This document shows, piece by piece, positions 53,476-62,228 of a DNA stretch of 62,370 nt. Position numbers and translations under genes: made by a program. The DNA comes from a virus. Location: IMG/VR virus record IMGVR_UViG_3300023184_000125, positions 1-62,370 of that record. One strand, given 5' to 3'. Numbering within the stretch: position 1 is the first letter of the stretch; each line of letters starts with the position of its first letter. Under the pieces are notes generated by a model. It made no database searches. It saw nothing but the letters and a program-made list of their open reading frames with translations, and had not been told where the DNA came from.

Positions 53476-53501
53476 TTAAAAAAAAATATTAAATAAAGAA
53501 T

Positions 53502-54050
53502 ATGAGCGACATTCAATATTACAGAACAAGAAGCGAGTTATTAGATTTAATTCCAGAAAATTCAAATATATTAGAAATTGGAGTGTTTAAGGGTGATTTT
53601 TCAAAGGAAATTATTAAAAAAACAAAATTTAACAATTTGTTTTTTGTTGATATATGGCATGGTGAATATGGTTCCGGTGATAAAGATGGTAATAACCATT
53701 TAATAGTCGAAAGTATGGAATCCGTTTATATTTCTTTATATAAACAAGCAATGGATAAACCAAACATACACCTTATAAGAATGGATTCTGTTAATTTTTT
53801 AAAAAATTGGTATAATGATTACTTTGATGCTATATATATTGATGGAGATCACACCGAAGAAGTGGTCTATAATGATTTAATTCTATCATTAGACCGTATT
53901 AAAAGTGGTGGTTTATTAATGGGGCATGATTATGGCAGTTGTCATGGGGTTACTTCCGCAGTTAGCAGATTCTGTGAACAGTATAATCAAAAACTTATTG
54001 GGTTAGCTATGGATGGATGTCAATCTTTTGTAATAAAAATATCAAAATAG
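53502..54050 (+). CDS. SAM-dependent methyltransferase (class I)
   Basis: 182 aa. NILEIGVFKGDFSKEI is the SAM-binding glycine motif I, NLFFVDIWHGEYG the acidic motif II, and YFDAIYIDGDHTEEVVYNDL with SGGLLMGHDYG the later motifs; this is the TylF/Methyltransf_24-like group that modifies sugars or small molecules. The only plus-strand gene of the glycan locus, transcribed away from the GT32-like gene and converging on the GT10-like gene with a 9-nt overlap. Probably methylates a sugar in the same glycan. Confidence 0.85.
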   Translation: MSDIQYYRTRSELLDLIPENSNILEIGVFKGDFSKEIIKKTKFNNLFFVDIWHGEYGSGDKDGNNHLIVESMESVYISLYKQAMDKPNIHLIRMDSVNFLKNWYNDYFDAIYIDGDHTEEVVYNDLILSLDRIKSGGLLMGHDYGSCHGVTSAVSRFCEQYNQKLIGLAMDGCQSFVIKISK

Positions 54051-54878
54051 TATATTTTGTATTTTGTCTTTTATATCATTTAAATTTATTTCATTTTTAA
54101 ACAATGGTTCGTTTAAAACGTTAAGATATTTTTGATCATCGTTATCAATTTGTTTAATATGATCTAAAAAATGATCTAAATTTTCATAATTTATTAAATT
54201 TAAACAACAATTCTCATTAAAATCTTGTGAAAAACTTTTATCCGAATAATATAATGGGATATTACCAGCTATTTTAGCGTGGAGTAATTTTTCGGTAAAA
54301 TATCCCGGATATACGCTATTCTCAAAACAAATACTAAATTTATAATTTGATAAAATATCAAGTTTTACATCTTCACCATCGGGTAGATGGTTTTGATGTA
54401 TTTTACCATAACAATCAACTGATTTGTAAGATTGTATTTTGTTTATTGTGTCAAATCTTAAACTTATAGGCTTACTGAAAACCGAAGCGCAGAATTTTGT
54501 TTTTTCTTTCTTTATGTATTTGTTTATAAAACTTAAGGGTATTAAAGTTTTTGGATCCCCATAACCTTTGACATTAAACCAGTCTATATATAACATCCAA
54601 AGGGGTAATCTTATATTTCTCCCACTATATTTGTCAAAATCAAAAGTTAAAGAATAATTGCAATGATTAAAATCGGGTCTTATATTTTCTCCAGTAAAAA
54701 AAACCTTTTTACAGTGATTGTATCTTTTATTTGAATCGCCAAAACATGAAAATATGATCACATCGGCATTAGAAGCATCCGTTATAATAACATTTTCTTT
54801 AATTTGTTTAAATAAATGAATAAAAAAGTTATTATTTGGATCAAAAGATCCCCAAAAATCTAAAAATGCAATATTCAT
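54042..54878 (-). CDS. glycosyltransferase, GT10 (alpha-1,3-fucosyltransferase)-like
   Basis: 278 aa. FTGENIRPDFNHCNYSLTFD and YKFSICFENSVYPGYFTEKL followed by HAKIAGNIPLYY are the conserved donor-site blocks of GT10 fucosyltransferases (FxxENS...YxTEK...P). This implies a GDP-fucose-type donor. The gene overlaps the next glycosyltransferase by 4 nt. The family call is firm; the real sugar and acceptor remain unknown. Confidence 0.85.
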   Translation of the reverse strand: MNIAFLDFWGSFDPNNNFFIHLFKQIKENVIITDASNADVIIFSCFGDSNKRYNHCKKVFFTGENIRPDFNHCNYSLTFDFDKYSGRNIRLPLWMLYIDWFNVKGYGDPKTLIPLSFINKYIKKEKTKFCASVFSKPISLRFDTINKIQSYKSVDCYGKIHQNHLPDGEDVKLDILSNYKFSICFENSVYPGYFTEKLLHAKIAGNIPLYYSDKSFSQDFNENCCLNLINYENLDHFLDHIKQIDNDDQKYLNVLNEPLFKNEINLNDIKDKIQNILF

Positions 54879-55600
54879 CGTAAATGTGATAAAAACTGTA
54901 TAACTTTAGAATTACCTCTATAATTATTTCCCCACTGTGTTGGGTCTGGATAAGGATATAAATTGTTTTTCTTTGAAAGTAATGATAATATAGATTGATC
55001 GTGTCGATTATCTTTAAATTCTAAATAATTTTTATCATTACTTGGTAAATCTGTTAACAGTTGTTCATCACACGAAAGTTCAAGCCATTCTTTAACAAAA
55101 TTTTTACTAAAATTATTGTTTTTTATTATTATGAATGCCCCATTAAATTGACAGTTATATTTTCCAGTATAATAATAATCATCTTCACAACCCATTTTTA
55201 CAAATATATCTCTTTTTGTATATGTTTTTTCGGGATTCAAATTTTCATTTCCCAAAGATGATATAAATGTTAATATACCTTGAGTTTCTTCCAGTATTTC
55301 AAATAATGGCGTTATATCTTTATCAATTCTAATGGAAGAATCCGCATAAATAATTATGTCATTTTCATTAGATTGATTTAAAAATTCATTAATAAAATAT
55401 GGTTTCCATAACCAAAATCCAGCTCCTCTGGGTTGGTTCAGTATATGTAAATATTGTTTATAAAAATTTATATATATATTATTTTTATTTAATTCATATA
55501 CCTCATCAAAAATATTGAATTGTCTTGCTATTTGTGCATTGCATTTTTGACTTTCTATGTGTTTAGGGTTTAAATCTGCATAATTAAAAAATATTTTCAT
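54875..55600 (-). CDS. glycosyltransferase-like protein
   Basis: 241 aa. RGAGFWLWKPYFINEFLNQS followed by NDIIIYADSSIRI, where ADS sits at the DXD position, and FNGAFIIIKNN form a GT-A-like pattern seen in uncharacterised bacterial and viral glycosyltransferases. Overlaps the GT10-like gene by 4 nt and lies 5 nt from the FkbM gene. Function inferred from pattern and locus. Confidence 0.65.
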   Translation of the reverse strand: MKIFFNYADLNPKHIESQKCNAQIARQFNIFDEVYELNKNNIYINFYKQYLHILNQPRGAGFWLWKPYFINEFLNQSNENDIIIYADSSIRIDKDITPLFEILEETQGILTFISSLGNENLNPEKTYTKRDIFVKMGCEDDYYYTGKYNCQFNGAFIIIKNNNFSKNFVKEWLELSCDEQLLTDLPSNDKNYLEFKDNRHDQSILSLLSKKNNLYPYPDPTQWGNNYRGNSKVIQFLSHLR

Positions 55601-55605
55601 ATGTT

Positions 55606-56217
55606 TTAAATTAGTGAAATATAAAAAGCATCATTATAACTTAATCTTTCTAGAAATTTATAATTTTTATTAGATAAATAATTTTCAATTTCTTCTCTTT
55701 TATTTTCACATGTTGTGGTTTCTATTAAAATATATTTAGGTCTATATTTTTCAAAATCCAACCCATCTAAAACATTAATCTCATATCCTTCAACATCTAA
55801 GGAGAATAAATCAATTTTTTTAATATCATATTTATCTAATAGTTTCGTTAATGTTATTGCATTAACTTCAGTTATTTGTTCTGCGTTTAAAGTTTTATCA
55901 CTGTATTTATTTCCATCAATACATTGACCATTCAAAGAAATATTTTTAAAATATCCCTTTATAGTTTTATCTTTATAAGATGAAGAAACCAATGCAAAAT
56001 TTTCCACTATATCATTTGGTCTGTTTATCTTACACACATTATAAATATCAGGATTTGCTTCTACTAATAAGCCTTTCCAATTATATTTTTGATTATAATA
56101 AAGTGTATTGTTCTGTGAAACTCCATCATTTGCTCCACATTCTATATAAAAACCATTAAAAATATCTTTAAAATATTTTTCCATTTTTAAATCTAACTGA
56201 TCTAAAGAATAACTCAT
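55606..56217 (-). CDS. FkbM family methyltransferase
   Basis: About 203 aa from ATG 56217 (MSYSLDQLDLKMEKYFKDIF). FYIECGANDGVSQNNTLYY is the FkbM SAM motif, then WKGLLVEANPDIYN, and LFSLDVEGYEINVLDGL with ILIET close the family pattern; members O-methylate sugars or polyketides. The frame is open to another ATG at 56310, which would overlap the GT25-like gene by 41 nt. I prefer 56217 because FkbM proteins normally begin just before this segment. Start uncertain, family firm. Confidence 0.85.
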   Translation of the reverse strand: MSYSLDQLDLKMEKYFKDIFNGFYIECGANDGVSQNNTLYYNQKYNWKGLLVEANPDIYNVCKINRPNDIVENFALVSSSYKDKTIKGYFKNISLNGQCIDGNKYSDKTLNAEQITEVNAITLTKLLDKYDIKKIDLFSLDVEGYEINVLDGLDFEKYRPKYILIETTTCENKREEIENYLSNKNYKFLERLSYNDAFYISLI

Positions 56218-56269
56218 ATTAAAACCAGTATAGTTTATATTTTTAAAATTGCAAATATTTTCATATATT

Positions 56270-56926
56270 TTAAAACTTTTCGTTTTGTATAGCTGTTTCA
56301 AATAAACCATTTGGATATGCTAATGGCGGTTCCCACCAATAATTCTGTAAATTTAATTTTGTAATAATTCTATTATAGAACCAATCCGCAGCATCATTTA
56401 TATTTTTTAATTCTGATATCATTTTATATGCCCCTTGATTACTAATAGCATATGCATGAGTACATCTAGATCCGTCATGTTTATAAATATTATTAAATCC
56501 ATCATATGGGTGGTTTAATTGACAACATGATCCAACCCAAGCTAAATCCCAATTTTCTGGCATTTGTTTCATGTATGAATTAAACTTTTCAATAAAGTTT
56601 TCTACTAGTAAAAAATCGTCTTCGAATACTAAAACTTTATTATATTTTTTATCTATTATATCTTTTATAATATAAAAATGTTTTAATAATAGTGAAATTT
56701 CGCTTAATTTTAAAGGTATATTCTTAGGTCCATTTCCTAAACTGCTAAATATATTAGGAAATTCTTTTTTAATATCATCAACATCCCATGTATTTTTATC
56801 ATAACACTCTACCCATTCATAATCATAAATCTGATTATCCGTTAGGTGTTTTTTAATCCATTCTTTTCTATCTTTTAATTTATTCCAATGGCATATATAT
56901 ACTTTATCAATGTTTAAAAAATTCAT
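56270..56926 (-). CDS. glycosyltransferase, GT25 (LPS-type)-like
   Basis: 218 aa. VYICHWNKLKDRKEWIKKHL, LSEISLLLKHFYIIKDIIDK, VLVFEDDFLLVENF with the EDD metal motif, and SRCTHAYAISNQGAYKMISE are the GT25 blocks (NLxxRxxR, GCxxSHxxxw, vlilEDDa, gxxxtxaYais). Such enzymes add galactose or glucose to LPS or protein. Overlaps the GT47-like gene by 20 nt. Confidence 0.85.
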   Translation of the reverse strand: MNFLNIDKVYICHWNKLKDRKEWIKKHLTDNQIYDYEWVECYDKNTWDVDDIKKEFPNIFSSLGNGPKNIPLKLSEISLLLKHFYIIKDIIDKKYNKVLVFEDDFLLVENFIEKFNSYMKQMPENWDLAWVGSCCQLNHPYDGFNNIYKHDGSRCTHAYAISNQGAYKMISELKNINDAADWFYNRIITKLNLQNYWWEPPLAYPNGLFETAIQNEKF

Positions 56927-57803
56927 TTAATTGTTTAATAATATTAACACACATTCCATCTAAAGTAAAGTACTGTGGGTATATTTCTTGTATATAATCT
57001 AACATCTCTTGATATCTTTGATCATTTATCGATTTTAATATATTATCAATATTATTAATATCTTTATATTCTACTAAGACGGCTAATTTATTCCAGTCAA
57101 TTACATTTGAAAATGGTATATATGGTGTTCCATAATATACAAAAACTGGAACTGATCCTAATTGCATTGCTTCATACAATCTAAAACTTGTTGCGCCATA
57201 TCCTCTAGGGCATAATGTAAATTTACTTCTCGTTGTGATATCGAGAAACATATTTTTTCTATCTTCGTCAACTACACCCTGCCACACTCTAGGTTTTAAT
57301 ATATATTCCGGTTTATTATTAAGAGTATTTAACATATCCATTCTGGTTTTATGACCCATTTCTCCAAAAATGTTGACCGGAGCATTCACGCTTCCCACAA
57401 AACTACAAAATATATCTTTTTCTTTCTTTTCAATATTTTCAATCGGACTGCATATTAAAGGTATTGGTATACAATCTTTCATATTTCCTCCAGCTGAAAA
57501 TTTTAATGTTTTAGGTGGTAAATTCTCTAAAGGAGCATCATCATGTTGTGAAACTGTAAAATATTTTTTATCTCTATCTAAAGAATTTAATAACTCTTGT
57601 AATTTATTTTTTAAATGAGGTCTATGTAAGTAAATATCGGTCCATGATATAGGTAAAAATTGATATCCCGTATCATCTATAGATTTCCTATTTTTTATAT
57701 AAAAATCTATAAAATATCTCTCCATATAAAACCCTTTATGATATGGGGGATATGGAGATTGTTCAATTTCTAATATAAATTCATTAAATGGTGCTAGTTT
57801 CAT
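56907..57803 (-). CDS. exostosin-like glycosyltransferase (GT47-like)
   Basis: 298 aa. YFTVSQHDDAPLENLP, IFCSFVGSVNAP, RSKFTLCPRGYGATSFRLYE followed by AMQLGSVPVFVYYGTPYIPF are the exostosin-family donor-site blocks (FxLCPRGxGxxSxRLxEAMxxGxIPVI). Likely a glucuronyl/xylosyl-type or other inverting transferase. The gene overlaps the DUF268 gene by 20 nt at its start and the GT25-like gene by 20 nt at its end. Confidence 0.86.
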   Translation of the reverse strand: MKLAPFNEFILEIEQSPYPPYHKGFYMERYFIDFYIKNRKSIDDTGYQFLPISWTDIYLHRPHLKNKLQELLNSLDRDKKYFTVSQHDDAPLENLPPKTLKFSAGGNMKDCIPIPLICSPIENIEKKEKDIFCSFVGSVNAPVNIFGEMGHKTRMDMLNTLNNKPEYILKPRVWQGVVDEDRKNMFLDITTRSKFTLCPRGYGATSFRLYEAMQLGSVPVFVYYGTPYIPFSNVIDWNKLAVLVEYKDINNIDNILKSINDQRYQEMLDYIQEIYPQYFTLDGMCVNIIKQLNEFFKH

Positions 57804-58515
57804 TATTTTTTAAAACTAAAATTGGTTGGGCGGGACAGTCATTCGTATATGGAGTATCCCAAATTTCTTTGGTTACTCCATATTTTCCAATCAAATCCCA
57901 AGAATTTATTAACATCGGTAATCTAATTTTACCATATACTCTATGAGCATTCCACACTATTTCATCTTGTCCGACTGGAACCGCTAAATATAAAACTCCA
58001 TCGGATTTTAAATGGTTTCTAATATTTTTCATTGCTTCCAAATCTGCATTTGGATTTATAGGATCTCCATATCTTCCTAATCCATCATGTTCATATGAAG
58101 ATATGGAAAAAATAACATCAAATTTTGAATTATTTAATTCGTGTGGTTGTATATAATTTACCTTTGGGACTACATTATCCTGTTTTCTATATTCTACTAC
58201 TGTGCATGTTTTACAACCAAATTCTAAAGCTATAGATTCATACCACGGCATTAAGGATCCTATTATTAGGACGTTTTTATTATGTATAGGAAAGTCTGTT
58301 AGTGCTTGATATAACCAATTGTCAGTTTGTCCATAATAATTAGTTTGTCTATATTTAGCCATTTCTTTCAAATGCATTATAACATTTTGTTCGTATAGAT
58401 GAGACACTTTAACATCTGATTCATTAAAGTACCATTCTCTTATTGGTATTTTTGAATCTAAGGTAAATTCTTTAATTTGTTTTTCTGATAAATCTTGTAA
58501 TCTAGGCGAATTCAT
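57784..58515 (-). CDS. DUF268-like methyltransferase-fold protein
   Basis: 243 aa. KNVLIIGSLMPWYESIALEF is a SAM-type glycine loop, FDVIFSISSYEHDGLGRYGD followed by PINPNADLEAMKNI, and LAVPVGQDEIVWNAHRVYGK are the strongly conserved DUF268 segments. DUF268 proteins sit in bacterial polysaccharide loci and have a Rossmann methyltransferase fold without an established reaction. It begins 2 nt after the GT2-like gene and overlaps the GT47-like gene. Confidence 0.82.
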   Translation of the reverse strand: MNSPRLQDLSEKQIKEFTLDSKIPIREWYFNESDVKVSHLYEQNVIMHLKEMAKYRQTNYYGQTDNWLYQALTDFPIHNKNVLIIGSLMPWYESIALEFGCKTCTVVEYRKQDNVVPKVNYIQPHELNNSKFDVIFSISSYEHDGLGRYGDPINPNADLEAMKNIRNHLKSDGVLYLAVPVGQDEIVWNAHRVYGKIRLPMLINSWDLIGKYGVTKEIWDTPYTNDCPAQPILVLKNNETSTI

Positions 58516-58517
58516 TT

Positions 58518-59210
58518 TTATTTTAAATATAATTGTGTTAATGTTTGAAATATATCATTAAAATTTTTATCATTTGAATATGAAAAACAATCATCTCTCA
58601 TGGTATGATCATATTCATACCCTTTAACGCATTTAATGAAATTTCCACTACTTAACCACAGGTAATTATAGTACAATACTTCCATTGTATATTCAACAAA
58701 TTTATAATCTATATTTTTAGCAACTTCTAAATATCTTTTTTTGGGGACTAGATAATTTCCGACATTTAAAAAACATAATAAAAACTGTAGATTATTTTTA
58801 ACTAAATTAAAATCTAAATTAAAGTCTGATATAGTTTTAAAATTAAATTTAGGTCTTGCGAAATCCGGCGCGTAAATAGTATTATCATTAAAATTTAAAT
58901 CAGAAAATAAAGAATTAAAAGAATTTACATCTAAAAAATTATCAGAATCCATTAATAATACCCAATTATTTTTACAATTATTAAGTAAATTAACTCTTCC
59001 TAATAGTGGTTTTATTCGTTTTTCATTTTGAAAAACTTTAATATTTTCTGTTTCGATAGATTTTAATTTTTCAAAATCGTTTTTGCTACAGTCATCTTGA
59101 ATTATAATTTCGTTTATTACTCCATTTGACAAATCGAAATAATTTTTTTCTAATTGTTTCTCTATATAAGAAAAACTATTGTAATTTAAAAAACCTAAAG
59201 TTACATTCAT
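58518..59210 (-). CDS. glycosyltransferase family 2
   Basis: 230 aa. MNVTLGFLNYNSFSYIEKQL opens the GT-A fold, INEIIIQDDCSKNDF is the first nucleotide-binding acid pair and NWVLLMDSDNFLDVNSFN carries DSD, the metal-binding DXD. Transfers a sugar from an NDP donor to a growing glycan. Overlaps the GT77-like gene by 4 nt. Confidence 0.82.
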   Translation of the reverse strand: MNVTLGFLNYNSFSYIEKQLEKNYFDLSNGVINEIIIQDDCSKNDFEKLKSIETENIKVFQNEKRIKPLLGRVNLLNNCKNNWVLLMDSDNFLDVNSFNSLFSDLNFNDNTIYAPDFARPKFNFKTISDFNLDFNLVKNNLQFLLCFLNVGNYLVPKKRYLEVAKNIDYKFVEYTMEVLYYNYLWLSSGNFIKCVKGYEYDHTMRDDCFSYSNDKNFNDIFQTLTQLYLK

Positions 59211-59893
59211 AATGTTTTAACTTTTTGCTTAACAACATCCATTATTTTAATTTTATCTTTAAAACATTTAACCCAATTAGCATGATGTATTATTATGTTT
59301 TTAGGTATATTAAACTCTTCTACTCCATCCCAATGACTCATCGGTTGTCCGTTTCTAGGTCTTTGCATAGATATTTCACCATACGTCCAATATTCTTTAG
59401 TTAAAAATTTAGCATTAAAAGCTATTTTTGGATACTCTGCAAATCTACCAATTAAATGGTTAAAACAAACTTGTTCTTCTGGAAATAAATGAAGATTACC
59501 TTTAACTGTTTGTAAAAAAGCACGAGTATTTGGAGTAGATTTCATAATAAAAAATCCAGTATTAACCCCTCCTATATAATCATTTTGAAATGCAGCATCA
59601 AATCCTTGTACTTGTGATAGTAAATCATTATAAAATGGTTTAAAAAATTGAATGTCGGGGTCTGAAAAAATAAAATATTCACCATCCTTTGTCTCATATG
59701 CTGCATCGATAAAGCATTGTACTTTATACATCATCGTTTCCCTCCATCCGTCACTATGAAATTCAGATGTTTTGCATACTTGTGGTTTAAATTTTACAAT
59801 TAATTCTAAATTAGATTCAAATGGAAAACTTTTTATAAAGTAATCTTTAAACATCTGATGATGTGATTCTGTAAAAACTGTATATAATTTCAT
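59207..59893 (-). CDS. nucleotide-diphospho-sugar transferase-like protein
   Basis: 228 aa. LYTVFTESHHQMFKDYFIKS, MMYKVQCFIDAAYETKDGEY and FIFSDPDIQFFKPF (DPD as DXD) followed by VNTGFFIMKSTPNTRAFLQT match nucleotide-diphospho-sugar transferase (GT77-like) domains. Ends with IIIHHANWVKCFKDKI, the typical HxNxV strand near the donor site. Overlaps both neighbours by 4 nt, so it belongs to a coupled chain of transferase genes. Confidence 0.75.
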   Translation of the reverse strand: MKLYTVFTESHHQMFKDYFIKSFPFESNLELIVKFKPQVCKTSEFHSDGWRETMMYKVQCFIDAAYETKDGEYFIFSDPDIQFFKPFYNDLLSQVQGFDAAFQNDYIGGVNTGFFIMKSTPNTRAFLQTVKGNLHLFPEEQVCFNHLIGRFAEYPKIAFNAKFLTKEYWTYGEISMQRPRNGQPMSHWDGVEEFNIPKNIIIHHANWVKCFKDKIKIMDVVKQKVKTL

Positions 59894-60663
59894 ATTTTTA
59901 AAAATTTACTTTCAAGCTCTATTTCATTATATAATGGTTCAAGAAATTGTCCATAAGGTTTTCTCTTTATTAAATTTGAAAATATAAATTCATGCCAATT
60001 TTTATGATATGGTGTTTTTTCCCATAACGATGAATTATGTTTAGCTTCTACAGATGTTTCGTTCCAATTTAAGTCATGTTTTTCATGAGCTATAAAAAAA
60101 TCTTTGTTTTGTAATATACATTTACTAAAATTATACATTTTTAATGTAAAATCTACATCCCAAAGATGTTCTGCGTATACATAATCCTCAAATTTTTCAG
60201 AATTTTTAATCCACCAATCTTTTTTAACGCACCAACAATCAAATCCTGCTATTTCAATACGAAATGGTATTATTTTACTATTTAAATTATCTAAAGGATA
60301 TATATCATGTCTAGAGAATACCATAGTTTCAAAATCTGCATCTGATATTCGTTTAATTAACTTTTCGGATAATAATATGTCGCTGTTTAGGAATAAAAAA
60401 TAATCACAATTTTGGTTCGCTAACGTATTGAAAAAATCTTTAGCAATTGGTTTATTTGATATTGAATTTTTAATTACGTCCTTTGACTTTCGTATCAATA
60501 CTGGAAGATGTATAAAATTTTCATCTAAATTTTTTTCATCTTCAAACGTTATATTATATAAATCTATATATGAATATTTTGATTTTATTTTTTTTAAGAC
60601 TTCTATACATCTATTTTGTCTCGGATATGATTTAAATATATTAATTCCTAATGCTATTTTCAT
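59890..60663 (-). CDS. glycosyltransferase-like protein (GT-A type)
   Basis: 257 aa. MKIALGINIFKSYPRQNRCI, CDYFLFLNSDILLSEKLIKR (NSD at the DXD position), and FDCWCVKKDWWIKN followed by EHLWDVDFTLKMYN suggest a GT-A glycosyltransferase. Less canonical than its neighbours. Its start overlaps the GT2 gene by 23 nt and its stop overlaps the next gene by 4 nt. Confidence 0.68.
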   Translation of the reverse strand: MKIALGINIFKSYPRQNRCIEVLKKIKSKYSYIDLYNITFEDEKNLDENFIHLPVLIRKSKDVIKNSISNKPIAKDFFNTLANQNCDYFLFLNSDILLSEKLIKRISDADFETMVFSRHDIYPLDNLNSKIIPFRIEIAGFDCWCVKKDWWIKNSEKFEDYVYAEHLWDVDFTLKMYNFSKCILQNKDFFIAHEKHDLNWNETSVEAKHNSSLWEKTPYHKNWHEFIFSNLIKRKPYGQFLEPLYNEIELESKFLKI

Positions 60664-61450
60664 GTTTTAATCGTTTTAATGTATGCATAACCGTATCTCG
60701 GTCAACGTCTGGTATTTGGTTTATTGATGTATTATGTTTGTTTTTAAAAAAACTAAACGTTTGTGATACTAATTGTTGTCTGGATCCGTCTGGTCTTTCT
60801 GCTTGTAATCTACTTGTTGCGTTTGGGTTATTTTGAATGTAATCGTCTGAGTTATATATGTCAGCAAACCACCAAAAAGGAGTTGTCCATTTGTTTATTT
60901 TTGTTTCTCTATATGCCATATCAACGTCAAATGCGTTTCTCATCTCATCGACTGAATCATATAGTCCAACTTCTTTAAATGTATCATAATGATGATATGT
61001 AAATTCATTGCACATATTCATATATAAATTAACCTTTACGTTATTACCATAATCAACCATAGTTCTTGGTGTTCTTTCGTGTGGCGGTCCACACTCGCCG
61101 CCCATACTAACATATGAAAAATATTTAATACCCGATACTTTGGATGTTTTAACATATTCATTAAAAATGTTAGAATCTTTAATTATCATATCATCTTCTA
61201 TTAAGAAAATATGTTCACATTTTCTATTCATTAGATATGCGGCACAATCGTTTCTTGATTGCGCCGGATAGTGATTTTTTTTATGTTGAATCCAATCACA
61301 ATCATATTTTTCAGTATATTCATTTCCGCCATTAACAACTACTAGTTCATTAACAAATGATTTGTCTATGCTAGAATATAATGTTTTGAAATATTCTTCC
61401 GAATTATATGTTATAATCCCCACTCCTATTTTATCTTTAATGTATTCCAT
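60641..61450 (-). CDS. glycosyltransferase family 2, tandem paralogue
   Basis: 269 aa. KIGVGIITYNSEEYFKTLYS and HIFLIEDDMIIKDSNIFNEY (EDD as metal site) are GT2 marks. Shares KIGVGIITYN, the EDD-x-IIKD-x-x-IF segment and TTPFWWFADIYNS with the next gene upstream, so the two are duplicates. It overlaps that gene by 14 nt. Ends in a basic helix (TVMHTLKRLKHENS). Confidence 0.82.
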   Translation of the reverse strand: MEYIKDKIGVGIITYNSEEYFKTLYSSIDKSFVNELVVVNGGNEYTEKYDCDWIQHKKNHYPAQSRNDCAAYLMNRKCEHIFLIEDDMIIKDSNIFNEYVKTSKVSGIKYFSYVSMGGECGPPHERTPRTMVDYGNNVKVNLYMNMCNEFTYHHYDTFKEVGLYDSVDEMRNAFDVDMAYRETKINKWTTPFWWFADIYNSDDYIQNNPNATSRLQAERPDGSRQQLVSQTFSFFKNKHNTSINQIPDVDRDTVMHTLKRLKHENSIRN

Positions 61451-62228
61451 TTTTTAATTTTTTTAAAATTTCTATTGTTTGTGTTTCATTTAGCCGTGGG
61501 ATCTCAAATATATCAATCCCATGTAATTTTTTAAAAATATCTCTCGCTTCATTAAAATATTTTTGAATAGTTTCTGGGTTTCTAACTTTAGAATCTGTAG
61601 TGAAATTACTTTGATTTTCAATCATATCCCAACTACCATATAGATCAGCAAACCACCAAAACGGAGTGGTTAATCCATGTTTATATGCTCTATATGTCAA
61701 TTCCAGATGATCGCCATGCCCCTTATTAAAATCTTTATGGTGTAATCCCACCGTTCGTAATGCTTTTTTAGTATAAAATGTAAACGCACCTAAAATATTT
61801 TCGGTTAGAACTAACTTAGCGTTTTTATATTCTACTGTTTTCTTCCAAATTGGTTTTAAATTTAAATCTAGATTCTCTCTTTGTGAGAATCCAAAATTAA
61901 AATGTTGAATTCCGCTTTCCTTTGACGCATTAATGTATTTTTCAAAAATTAATGGATCTTTTATGATTATATCATCTTCTAATGTGAATATATAATCACA
62001 ATTTAGATCTAAAAGATGAATCATAGCGTCATTTTTACTCTCACCTACGTTTTTATTGATATCGTGTTGTATCAAAGTACCAATTTTTATATCAAATGGT
62101 AATGGTTTACCATCATTAACAACAACTATATGATCTATTTTATCTAAAGGTAAAGAATCATAGCACTTTTTAAAAAAATCAGGTCTATTATACGTTATAA
62201 TACCGACTCCTATTTTACTTTTTTGCAT
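61437..62228 (-). CDS. glycosyltransferase family 2, tandem paralogue
   Basis: 263 aa. KIGVGIITYNRPDFFKKCYD, IDHIVVVNDGKPL, YIFTLEDDIIIKDPLIFEKY (EDD metal motif), then LTTPFWWFADLYGSWDMIEN. Clearly homologous to the 60641 gene over its whole length. Two copies side by side may add different residues of one chain. The ATG overlaps the stop of the partial gene upstream by 14 nt. Confidence 0.83.
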   Translation of the reverse strand: MQKSKIGVGIITYNRPDFFKKCYDSLPLDKIDHIVVVNDGKPLPFDIKIGTLIQHDINKNVGESKNDAMIHLLDLNCDYIFTLEDDIIIKDPLIFEKYINASKESGIQHFNFGFSQRENLDLNLKPIWKKTVEYKNAKLVLTENILGAFTFYTKKALRTVGLHHKDFNKGHGDHLELTYRAYKHGLTTPFWWFADLYGSWDMIENQSNFTTDSKVRNPETIQKYFNEARDIFKKLHGIDIFEIPRLNETQTIEILKKLKNGIH

